Shown one piece after another: positions 21,466-31,200 of a DNA stretch of 64,000 nucleotides. Where the stretch lies: NCBI GenBank assembly GCA_905221605.1, contig CAJNDS010000635.1, positions 743,528 through 807,527 on the forward strand, in the 5' to 3' direction. The DNA is from Symbiodinium natans (lineage: Eukaryota; Sar; Dinophyceae; Suessiales; Symbiodiniaceae). The position numbers and the translations under genes are program-made. How positions within the stretch are numbered: position 1 is the stretch's first letter; each line of letters opens with the position of its first letter. The notes under the pieces were generated by a model. That model was not told the origin of the DNA. It saw only the letters and a list, made by a program, of their open reading frames with translations, and did not search any database.

Positions 21466-22330
21466 TCACCTGTGCCTCGGATTCGTCCTCCGCATCCGAC
21501 ATGTCATCCATCGGGCAGGGAGAACCTTCGTTAGTTTCGGAAGAGATGCTGACGACCTCGGCAAGCCGGATGGCGTCAAGGTGGGCAGGGGGGAGGTCCG
21601 GCCTAAATTCTTGATAGCGCCCTGCAGCGTGATGCCTAGAAACGTGCTCAGGCTGGGCTGGGCAAGCCTGGCCGTTTCCACGTCTGTGTGCTTAGCAGCT
21701 GCGACCCATGCCTGCAAGGCTTCTTGGGAGGCTTGGCCAGTGACTTGTGGCAGTCCACTGTGCGCGTCCATCACATATTGGGCAGTAGGGCACTTGGGAC
21801 ACCGATAAGCGCGGCCAGCCAAGAAGGCCACCATGGCTGCGGGCGGCACATTGATCTGCAGGTCAGTAATTTTATTGTCAGATTCAGGAAAACCAATAAC
21901 AATGGGCAGCCCTGCCGTTCGCTCCAGGGGACCTTTTTGGTGGGACTCGAATGCGAGCAGAAGTGCACCGAGCCAATAATCTGGGTCAGCGTAGCTGAGC
22001 GTTGCAGGAAAACTGGCATTGATGACACTTGGCAAGTCCGACACCGCAGAGAAAAGATCCGCGATGTACTGCGCTGTGGTAAGAAAGCCATACCCCACCA
22101 GGGACTCCGAAAGCCTTGCTTTGTCCAGCTGCGGGGACCGGGCAATCCAACATTTCAGCAAGGTCGAAATGCTGCAATGCCCCCGACAATCTAAGACACT
22201 GCGTGATGATGGGGTCATAAACCTTTAAATACGCTGCCGCAAACGTTTCAGGCAGATGCAGTAGCGTGTCAGCGATTCCGATCAGCATCTCCGAGTCTTG
22301 CAGCTGGTTCGGTATGCCGTTCAAAAACAC
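21466..22330 (-). CDS. Unknown protein segment, frameshifted
   Basis: Two overlapping minus-strand frames together make one plausible protein stretch. From 22330 it reads VFLNGIPNQLQDSEMLIGIADTLLHLPETFAAAYLKVYDP..., then near 22130 the sense passes to another frame reading PQLDKARLSESLVGYGFLTTAQYIADLFSAV and on to a stop at 21466. A CPKC pair (AYRCPKCPTAQYV) with a following His could be part of a metal site. It continues directly from the proline-rich frame at 22321-23277, where the change of frame falls in a TTTTT run. I do not recognise the family. It is either a decaying gene or one with sequence errors. Confidence 0.45.
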
Positions 22331-23277
22331 CTCATAGGCCCTATATGCCCGAAGCTGCTGGCAGTGTGTTGTGAGGTGTTGCGACTTTCCTTGCGAGCTT
22401 GGACAGCGGGCACAGGCCTGGCGGGGATGGGCGTCGGGCCATGGGGAGGCATAGGGAGATACGATTTTGGTTCCGTCAGGCCAAGTGAGTCCGTGGGAGA
22501 CTTAGCGCAAGGGGGCTGTGATGCCTTAACCGTCCTAATCCCATCCGGAAATGTTGCGTGCATGGGCCGTGTCCGGGGGCTGGGTGGACGTCGTACGCCA
22601 GGCGGCGGGTCCCTAATGTTGCCGCCACTACGGGGTGGACACGAGGCGGCGCTACCCCCTCCGATCCTGTGAGCAACTTCACTAGAGGGAGTCGTCACAC
22701 AAGCATCCAGAGCACTAGGACTCACGGCCGGCACAACCGCAGGCTTTTTCGTTGCAGGCTCCTTCGTCAGTGGTCCTCTCTCCCGCGTTGGGGTGACGCA
22801 GGGTGTTCGGGAAACGTCCCGTTTAGCTGGCGGAGGTGGGCTGACAGCTGCCGCAATGGAGCCCCCCGCGGCCCGAGGCTTGAGCCATGGTGTACCCCAC
22901 CGTTCACCATGGCGCGCGTTGGTGGTAGCCTCGCTTTGGGCTGGTGACTGCTGCGGCGTAAGAACCTCGACTGCAGTAGCAGCTACCACGTCGGGACTGT
23001 GACTACCCGCGGGCACAGGGCTGTTTCCCGGAGAGTCCACATCAATCGCAGTTTCGGAGGCAGCCTTACCCGTACGAACAGGTAGGAGGTGAAGACCGCG
23101 GGGGGCTCGCATTACGCCGGCCTTGTGTTCGAAAGCCGGGTCAGCGCGTTGAGCAGATCCCCGCTTGGGCGGCATCCTAATGCTGGTATCCCCTAGCAAG
23201 CAGGTGAGGTACTGGGCGACCCCATCTCCTTCCCTCACCGGCTGATACCGGCTGGAAGGGGACACAATACACAGCAT
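22321..23277 (-). CDS. Proline/serine/threonine-rich protein segment
   Basis: About 318 residues, mostly low-complexity Pro, Ser, Thr and Ala with basic patches (MPPKRGSAQRADPAF, PTRERGPLTKEPATKKPAVVPA). The internal ATG at about 23175 (MPPKRGS) follows directly on the helicase stop codon at 23177, and the first hundred bases of the open frame overlap the helicase end, so the true start is probably that ATG. It resembles a disordered linker or structural protein rather than an enzyme. Position between the helicase and the unknown segment suggests one transcription unit on the minus strand. Confidence 0.45.
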   Translation of the reverse strand: MLCIVSPSSRYQPVREGDGVAQYLTCLLGDTSIRMPPKRGSAQRADPAFEHKAGVMRAPRGLHLLPVRTGKAASETAIDVDSPGNSPVPAGSHSPDVVAATAVEVLTPQQSPAQSEATTNARHGERWGTPWLKPRAAGGSIAAAVSPPPPAKRDVSRTPCVTPTRERGPLTKEPATKKPAVVPAVSPSALDACVTTPSSEVAHRIGGGSAASCPPRSGGNIRDPPPGVRRPPSPRTRPMHATFPDGIRTVKASQPPCAKSPTDSLGLTEPKSYLPMPPHGPTPIPARPVPAVQARKESRNTSQHTASSFGHIGPMRCF

Positions 23278-25860
23278 TGGGCAGGGGCTCTAGGACGAAG
23301 CCGCGCGTTTGCAGACTAGCAATGGTGCCCGAGTAGGAGTTGGAGGTGAAAGAGGGACTCCCCCATCCTTCTTGCTTAAGTGTGCGGTAAAAAACTTCCC
23401 GCTTATCTCCCCAGGTGGCCTTCAAGGCCCACGCTTGATGCAGGGGTGGTGTTTCAAAGAGGTCCAGCCCAACTTTGCGTTCCGCAGGCAGCACGATGCT
23501 GGCTACTGTCCGTTCTCGGAAGGCTTGCTTGTGTAATGCCTTTGCAACGCCAGGGCCATCCATGCTCCACAAGCTGGCTTGTGTGCGCACATATTCCGCG
23601 CATTCAATCAGGCCTCCGGTTGCGCAGGCCGCCATTTGGAAGCATGCACCTATACCATCAGAGTAGTGCGGTGCCACGAAAACCAAAGCCCCAAGTCCTC
23701 TCGTGAAGGAGGAGGTGGCTCGGGCAAACCCTGCCTCGCTACTAAACAGGAATCCAGAAGCCCGACAAGTCACAAAGACACCTATCCCAAATGTGGGGCC
23801 AGTGGAGCAAGCCGTGGTGATAGCGCCGAAGAAGCGTTTAAGGGACCCTATGCGATTCATGAGGAAGGTCCGAAACGTCACAAGGCTCCAAGTGTTGGGC
23901 GCGCCAGTCAGCGGGAAATCTTCCGCGGTTTGGCAGGCTTCAAGAAGGCTCATATCGTCATCGCCCAGTGGGTCTGCGGGGAGACTCAACTGCAGCATAA
24001 ACTTCATTTGAGTAACAATCCTGGCATACTGAGAGACCATCCCGATAGGGGAGTCATGATAGACCTGGTGCCCAAAAGTGAGCACAATGTCCGCCAGGAC
24101 CATGCTGAGGTCGTAGCTTCTGCCTATTTTGGTTTGGGTCTCATCCTGATCTTGCACCCGTACCCATCGACACGTTTCCATCCACCTGCCTGCAAGGCTA
24201 CGCAGTGGCCGCCCGAGCAGGTGCTGCATCGTGGGCCCTGGTGGCATAAGTAGCCGAGGGACCCCGCCTATCAGCTCAAAGCGGCACGCCTCCGAGTACC
24301 GACATGCGTATAGAATGGCAGCAATCTCAGGAGGGAGGCGCATGGATGAACAGAGCGAGAGGTTGATAGCCGGTCCGACAATGGCCTTCAGCCCGGCGGC
24401 CTGCATGACTGTCTCGGCTTGCTTCGGTTTTACGATGCTCATACAGAGAATCGATTCCAGCATCGAGACCGCTGAGAACAACACTTCAGACGCTCCAGAG
24501 GAACGGTGGGGCTTGCCCCAAGAGGGCATCTCGCCTTGTCCCTTTTTCCACGGGCCGGAACTTTGGGCCGTTTGCCGCAAAAGGGCCGCAGGCAAGGTGG
24601 CTGGCGTGTGGAGGTCGGCAGGGACCGCATTGAGACCACAAATCTTTTGCTCCAACAACTCCGTGACGAAGTGGTAATTGGGCCGCGATCCTCCAGCGGG
24701 CTGTCTGTGGTCGCCAATCATGACATCGAGTGCATGCTTGATGTGCGCCAGGATGGTGTTGGAACCCGGTGTGCCCAATTGCTGGGCTTCATCTCGGAGG
24801 AGCAACTCAACATCCTTTAGACGGTTAATGAGCTGCGAGTAGGGAAAGCTAAGCCTTGCCACAATCGTACCATGCGTCGTGGCTACAAGTAGCCCCCGGT
24901 ACAAATCGTGCACATCAAAAGGGAGCTTATGTGTGTCCTTCTCCTTGTTACCCGGTATGCGAACGATGCGGCTGCGAACAAATTCATTGCTGGCAGTCGT
25001 GAGCCTATCAACCGCTTCGGCATAAGCCCGAACCGATTCATTGCCATGAGCTGTGTACAGGGTGAGCCGGTTCGTCAGGCACGCAAGAAGAACTCCTAGA
25101 AACGCGCAGGATCGTGTCTTCCCGCTGCCGGGCGCACCCGTTATGAATACAGAAGTACGATTCGCGGCCAGGCCGTACGAGCACGCTCCCAGCAGCGCTG
25201 CCAGGTGTCCGTCCGCCCCCCAAAAGGTATCACAGAGGCACGTGAGGAAGGCGGGACCAACCGCGAGCGCAAAGACGCTGGCGCGAGTCCTCGGATCGTG
25301 CTCGTTACTCAACGAGTCATGGGACAGGCGTAGACACTCCGCATGCCACAGCGCAGGAGTCCGGGCGTCCTCCTGGCCGGGCAGCGGAGAGTCAGGCAGC
25401 GTGGCTAACACGCCACTCAGCAGCGTCGGCGTCCATTCTTTGCGATAGGTTTGTTCCTCCGCAAGCCAAAGGTTAAGGAAGCTTTGCAAGGTGTTGGAAG
25501 CCCCCGGACCCGCAGTAGGCGATGCCTGCGCAGCTTGCGTTGCGTGCTTGCCTCTGAAGACTTGGCAGACCTCCGGGTGAATGAGCTGTGCCCATGTGTC
25601 GTGCCAGTTCCCTCTCACCACTAGCCCGATAATGAGGACAAGCACTAAATCTGTGAGAAAGCCCGGCAACCAATGTGGCTGCCGGATGGCATCAAGAGGC
25701 GAGTCTTCTAGCGGAACGCCCAATGCAACATGTTGCCTTTCCCTAGGCATGTGTAACAGAGCATCCCAAAGCGGGGTAGAGGCTCCTCCGGGCAGAACTT
25801 CAAGCTGGCTGACTCTCGGCAGTGAGGGTCGTTGCGCGAATTGGTTGTGCTGTTCATCTG
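23177..25860 (-). CDS. Superfamily-1 helicase-like protein, 5' end lost
   Basis: A long minus-strand frame with helicase signatures: FITGAPGSGKT (Walker A, about 25113-25136), a DEAQQ box in LLLRDEAQQLG (about 24790), and IGDHRQPAG (motif III type GDxxQ, about 24705). These three, in this order and spacing, are typical of UPF1-like SF1 helicases, which use ATP to move along nucleic acid. A later stretch, SMRLPPEIAAILYACRY, fits the second helicase core. I could not identify the arginine motifs with confidence. The open frame continues past 25860 into the LTR (to ATG 25960), so its first 33 or so residues are LTR-encoded; the native N-terminus was removed by the retrotransposon. It may derive from a mobile element or large virus rather than a host gene. 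Confidence 0.65.
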
Positions 25861-26232
25861 TGGAAGATTGTGGCTGATCAGTGATGTTTTTGTCATGTTT
25901 TGGATCAGCTTGTATAGGTTTGTTTTGCTTCGGAGTGATTGGGAATCCGTGTGATCCCATCCTCGATGGTTTATGCCTCGTTGATTTCCAAGGAAATCAT
26001 ACGAGTGTGTTTTTGCCCAATACGCTATTTAAAGTGAGTGTGCAGTGTGTAGGAACTTCGTTCTGAAGCTGAGTTTAAGCTCACAAGAGAGAATTCGTTT
26101 AGTTTGTGCACTTCGTGACTTTTGGCTCAAGTGGCTCTGACTGTGAAAAAGAGAGAGCTGTACGCACTTGTGTGAGAGGTCAGGGTTCGTGCTTTCAAGG
26201 GAAAAGGTACCAGAGGGACCTTCGGTTTTTCA
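25861..26232 (+). repeat. 5' LTR
   Basis: Begins TGGAAGATTG and ends CA. It is 372 bases and matches 35380-35751 with about three differences (positions 25882, 26162 and 26225). A CTATTTAAAG word at 26025-26034 could be a core promoter element, though dinoflagellates are thought not to rely on TATA boxes. A spliced-leader-like word lies at 26120-26131. Confidence 0.95.
26120..26131 (+). promoter_or_regulatory. Spliced-leader-like word in 5' LTR
   Basis: TTTTGGCTCAAG is identical to the last 12 bases of the dinoflagellate spliced leader, at LTR offset 259. The same word occurs at the same offset in the 3' LTR. By my rough estimate a given 12-mer is expected less than 0.01 times in both strands of 64 kb. 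Confidence 0.55.
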
Positions 26233-26234
26233 CG

Positions 26235-26246
26235 TGGTAGCGGAGC
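26235..26246 (+). other. Primer binding site
   Basis: TGGTAGCGGAGC starts two bases after the LTR end. TGG is the complement of a tRNA CCA end, and the word resembles the TGGTATCAGAGC site (initiator methionine tRNA) of many copia elements. It fixes the end of the LTR. Confidence 0.8.
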
Positions 26247-26651
26247 TTGTGCCTTGTGGTACGAGCCCGTGTATGGTCTTTGGTTGTCTGTCAGGACTCT
26301 GTGAGTGCCTGGAGGCAAGTTTGGGTTTGGAGCCCAGACTGCCAGTGGACCGGAATCTCTTGTACTCGGACCGTGTGAGTGAGTACCGGGAAGCCTATCC
26401 TGTGAGGAGGCGGATCCGGACTCATCAGGCTTGGAAGCAGTTGGTTCAGCGGCTGTTGAGGCACTTTTGGAGCCCGTGCAAGGTGGTTTGTCTGGAACTG
26501 GATTGGTTGTGACCGATCTTGGAGGAATACGGTGCTTGGTAGAGTAGAACTAAGGTTCTTCAGGAGCCTGGACCATCTGGTGTTGGTGAAAGAATTTTTC
26601 GCCAGAAGACGTTGTGGAGAGACTGCAGGCTGGAGCCTGAGTTCAGGAACT
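26247..26651 (+). other. Untranslated leader of the retrotransposon
   Basis: Between the primer site and the first gag ATG at 26652. No structure was recognised. An in-frame open stretch begins earlier, but the first ATG is at 26652. Confidence 0.6.
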
Positions 26652-28285
26652 ATGTTGAATACACCCCCACGACATACCAGTGGAGCTCATGTGAGGAGTC
26701 CAAGAGGTGGACGAGAGCGTGGAAGCTCTGTGCCCATCATGGATGCTGAGACAAAGCGAAGGGTAGACCCTTTTCCGGGTTTGGGAAATCCCAACCCACT
26801 GTGGGTGCAAGGTTTGGCACAAGGAAGCCAACCTGTGTATGGCCCAGTGCCCAGAGGTCGAACTCCCGCCAGAAGCCCTCATGGGGTAGCTACTGGAGCA
26901 CCCCAACAGACAATGGGAGGCCCTTCGTTTCCCCCTGGTTTGCCTCAAGCGGTAGGAAGTCCTTCGTTACCACCAGGACTATCCACTGGACCTCCTCAAC
27001 CTGTGGTGACACCATCACAAACATCACCCGACGTGCAAGGGTTGACGAGACAAGTGCGAGAATTGGAAGCATGATGCAGCAACTGGTTGTGCAGCAACAG
27101 CAGTTTATGCAAACGATGACTTCGTCCATGGTGCAGCAACAGCAGCAGCTCAGCAGTGGATGATACAGCAGCATCAGCAACAGCAGCCACAGCAACAGCA
27201 ACAGGTGAATCCCCCCTTACCTCAGGATGGTGTTCCTGAGAACATGCCCAGTTCTTCTTCGGGATGTCAAGGTGCATCGCCAGTGGGTACTCCTGCGAAG
27301 GGGACCCAGCTTTTTTCGGATGGCAAGCCCAAGTCCCCCACTGAGACCTCCACCTCTGAAGCAAGAAAGGGAAAGGGATGTGTTTGCTCGATCGGACAAA
27401 TGGTTGCCCAGTTTGCCGACCATTGACTTTTCGTCTTGGAAGGATCGCATCTCTGAAGCTCTTGGATTCTTGACCTGGATGGAGAAGCTGACCAGTTGGG
27501 TTGGTTTGGGTTCAGAAGTGTTTCCCAATGAGCTCAGGCATGCGGTGAAGACTCAAGAAGAGTCTCGGCTGAAACAGGATCGACTTACTGTGGAGCAACA
27601 GAAGAGGTCGACGAGGCTGATGCACATCCTGCGACAGACTTTTGCAAATCATGAGAAGAGTTCTCTGATTTTGCAGACATATGTTGAAAGTGAGAGCACT
27701 TATCAACAAGCTGGTTTTGTGGCTTTGAGATTGCTGGCGAAGGAGTTTTGCCTGAAGTCGCGAGCTGAATGCCTGTTCTTTCGGTCGCAGCTGGTGAATC
27801 AAACCGTGAAAGCACCCAGTATTCCGGAGATCATTCGAAAGATTGAGCATGAGTTGAACAAGTACACCAAGCTGCTCAATAGTCTTGATCCCGATGTGCA
27901 TGCTGGTGGTTTGCAGATCCAAGAAGCGGATTCGGTTATGGTTTTGCTGCGCAGTTTGCCAGATCGGTGTAGAAGCCATTGCTTGTTGCATGGCGATAGT
28001 GAATCGTTTGAAGATCTGAAAAGAGTTGCTCTGAAGTTTGAGGTGCAACAAAGGGTGTGGTCAGAAGCCCCTGGCACGAAGCTTCAACCTTTTCGAGATC
28101 CCAATGAGGGAAAGGGCAACGAAGGAAACCAAAAGGCAAAGGAAAGGAACAGAAAGGCAAGCGCGAATCAAGCAAAGGTGCTGGCAAACGAGCTTCAAGC
28201 CAGAACAAGAAGGATGTGGAGTGCTATGTGTGTGGTGGAAAGGGACATTATGCCCGCGATTGCTGGTATAAGGAGGGAGATTCAG
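26652..28285 (+). pseudogene. gag: gag region, split by frameshifts
   Basis: Encodes the capsid-like part of the polyprotein. Read through, it has a Pro/Gly-rich N-terminus (MLNTPPRHTSGAH...), a Met/Gln-rich stretch (27071-27210), a helical capsid-like domain (about 27390-28090, FSSWKDRISEALGFLTWMEKL to SFEDLKRVALKFEVQQRVW) and a CCHC zinc knuckle CYVCGGKGHYARDC (28219-28260) in a Lys/Gly-rich tail. These pieces lie in different frames: shifts near 27070, 27150, 27365, 28120 and 28285. Several fall in CAG or A/G-rich runs prone to slippage or sequencing error. The changes sum to zero, and the zinc-knuckle tail passes into the pol frame, so the ancestor was most likely one continuous Gag-Pol. 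Confidence 0.8.
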
Positions 28286-31200
28286 CAAGAAGCCCAATTC
28301 CCCCAATGCTAAGGCGAAAGCCAAGGCAAAAGGAGATCCCAAGAAGAAGCCCGAAAAGGGAAAGCCCAAAGGAAAAGGCAAAGGAAAGGGGAAGACAGTT
28401 GCTGAAGTCTCCCAAGAGGGTGAGTCGAGTGACTACCAGCTAACTGGAGGTGAATGGAATGAACCTGAGTCAGAGGCCCGAGTGGAATCTGTGTTGCAAC
28501 CTCTGGAAGAATTGCTCGATGAAGTGAGAAAAGAGTGGATTCCCCGGAGTACTGATGAGATAGATTGGTCATGGGAAGTTGAGACGAGAGTCCGGATTGC
28601 CGAGTTGGAGCATCGGATCTCTACCGATTTATCTCAGATGTTGCCATCTAAGTCAGTTCGGTCTTTGATGAAACCTCCGATGAATCAAGTCAAAAGCATG
28701 GAAAAGGATGATGCAAGCAAATGGTGGTTGATTGACTCAGGAGCATCGGTGACTGTGATTGCGAAAAGATACTTGGATGAGTTCCAGATTTTGGATCGGA
28801 AGGCGTTGGGACCTAATGAGAGGTACTCAGCAGCCAACGATACCCCGGTGAATGTCTTCGAGCGAGTTCGCATCCGAGCCTTGCTGCCTATGTATGAAGG
28901 AAAGCAGTATCTTGGTTTGACATCGGTGTGTGTGACTGGAGTTGTAGCAGATGTGGCTCACAACATCTTGAGCACCGAGCAGATGGTGAATACTGGTTGG
29001 GAAGTGAAGTTCACTCGAAGAGAGATTTCGCTGCGACACGAGAAGAAAGGAGTCATGGGATATGGAGTATCCTGGGCTGGATGTCCTTGGATCTACCTGC
29101 AAGGTGATGCTGGAAAGCGAAAGAAAGTAACCTTTGGAAGAACTGAGGTTCGACCCATGGATGTGGATGATGGCCAACGACCGATGGAGGTTGATCAGAT
29201 GCAGTCAGTGCAGTCAATGACCAAGAAAAAGCAAGAAGAAATGGAGCTGCATCGGATGCGAGGCCACATTCCTTTTTCGTCCGAATGTCCTCATTGTCGG
29301 ATGACAAGAGGAACAACCCAGCATCGTCGGACCAAGGATGCTCAAGACCGACCCGTGGCGTTGCAAGCAGATTTCTGCTTCATCAACCTGGTAACTGGTA
29401 CTTTTGCGAAAGACCAGCCGACGGCTCCCAACATGAAAGTACTGGTCATGACTGAAATGTCAACCAGAATGATTGGATGTCTGTTGGTAGGGACCAATGC
29501 TGACAATACCTCCAGCTGGATTCGTTATTGGATGAATGCTTTCGGACTGGACATTGCAGGGTCTGCTGTACTGTTGAGGACAGACAGCGAGACAGCGGTG
29601 AGCGCCCTCATCAAGAGAGCCAATCTGGGGATTAGGATTGTGACCCAAAGAGCACCTCCGCAGGGACATGAAGCGGTTGGTGGTGTGGAAAGGGCAGTGA
29701 GAACACTCAAGGAGTTGTTCAGCACGGTGAGGTTGGATCTACGAGCGCAGGGCTTTGACTTGAAGAGAAGTCCTCGAGCGTTTGAGTTTGGTCTGATTTA
29801 CTGTGCTGCAATGCACAATCACCATGCAGCTGCCTTTGATGGGAAGAAATCACCCCAGGAGTTGGTACTACAGAGATCCCTCCATGAGTGTGGATCGTCG
29901 TTGATAGGTGCTACAGTTCTGGCTGAGCTACCGGATTCGATGAAAACCACGGCGCTCTCCCGGTTTGTGGAAGCAGCCTATGTGTACCCTGAAGTTGGTG
30001 GCTTGACTCATGTTGTGAGTGCCATGGTGGATGGTTGTCCAAAACACTTTCGAGCAAAGTCCATCAAGCACATCGTTCCGTTGAAGATTGGGTTGGAGCA
30101 TTGTCAACATTTGCTCAAGGAGCATGATCCATCGGATACATTGGCTCCCCCGATTCTGAAGGAGAAAGAGGATGGTGTGCCCGATCGGATTGAAGGTGAA
30201 GCGGACAAGGCCTTTGAGGGCCGAGTGTCTGATGGACCGACCACAGACATGAGCAAAGTTGGACCTCCAGCTGCATGGGTGAAGGAACATGGTGGCACAG
30301 CGAACTGTCCTGCGTGTGGTCCAAAAAGAGGAAAAGCCAACCACAATGCTGAATGCCGAAAACGGTATGATGATTGGTTGAAAGCTCAACGACAACGGTT
30401 GGAATCGAAAGAACCAACAGAGGAAACTCCAAAAATGGACCAGAGAAGCTCAAAGGATGCGGGGGTGATGGAGTCTGGAAGTGAGCCTTCACTCCTGAAA
30501 CGCCCGAAGATCACCTATGAGAGTCGACCAGATCCCAAGTTGGAGGAGAGGCAAAGCGTCCCAACACCTGCGACAGAAGTTGTGGATGTTGACATGGAGG
30601 ATTTTGAGGATCCAAGTTTGCCTTACCAAGGGATTCCAGATGAGGCAATGGAACCTGGATACTTCGAAGGAGAAACTCCCGCTGAGGATGAAGCGATCCC
30701 AATGGAGGAAGAAAAACCTCAAATGGATGTGGATTCAGTTCCAAATGAGTCCAGTCGAGTTCCCCGGCGTTTAGAGAGTTTAACTTCAGCTGTGAACTCA
30801 GTTCCAGATGAGTCCAATCGAGTTCCCCGGCTGATCAATCGTATTTGTTTAGACCCAAGACTCGATGTGCCTCAAGGTCCTATTAAAATGGTAAGCAGTG
30901 ACGAGAGTCCGAAGTTGGTACATGTGACCAATTCGATTCTGCTCAACAAGAATAGCACTTTCCCGGAGTCCATGAAGGTGTGTGGATCCCAAGTTTGGCT
31001 GGCAAGACCCACGAGTGTTCTGTCTGAGATAGATGGATGTCCATTAGATGTGGATAAAACAGTGGAAGGCCGGCGAACTGAGCTGCAGAGTATGACTGCT
31101 CACAAAGCAGGGAGAGTGGTTGGAGCAGACGAGGCTCAGAAGTTTGCTCGTCAGCATGGGATAAAGATCATCCCAACCCGATGGGTCATAGGCCCAAAGG

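Noticed and set aside
26025-26034. CTATTTAAAG as a firm TATA box
   Set aside because: Dinoflagellate promoters are not thought to depend on TATA, and no start site is known. Mentioned only as a possibility within the LTR.
28100-28300. Programmed frameshift between gag and pol
   Set aside because: Two shifts with intervening zinc knuckle, plus three earlier ones in repeats, fit random indels or errors better than one recoding site. No slippery site with a clear downstream structure was seen.
30517-30774. Overlapping plus-strand frame inside pol
   Set aside because: Shadow of the intact pol frame.
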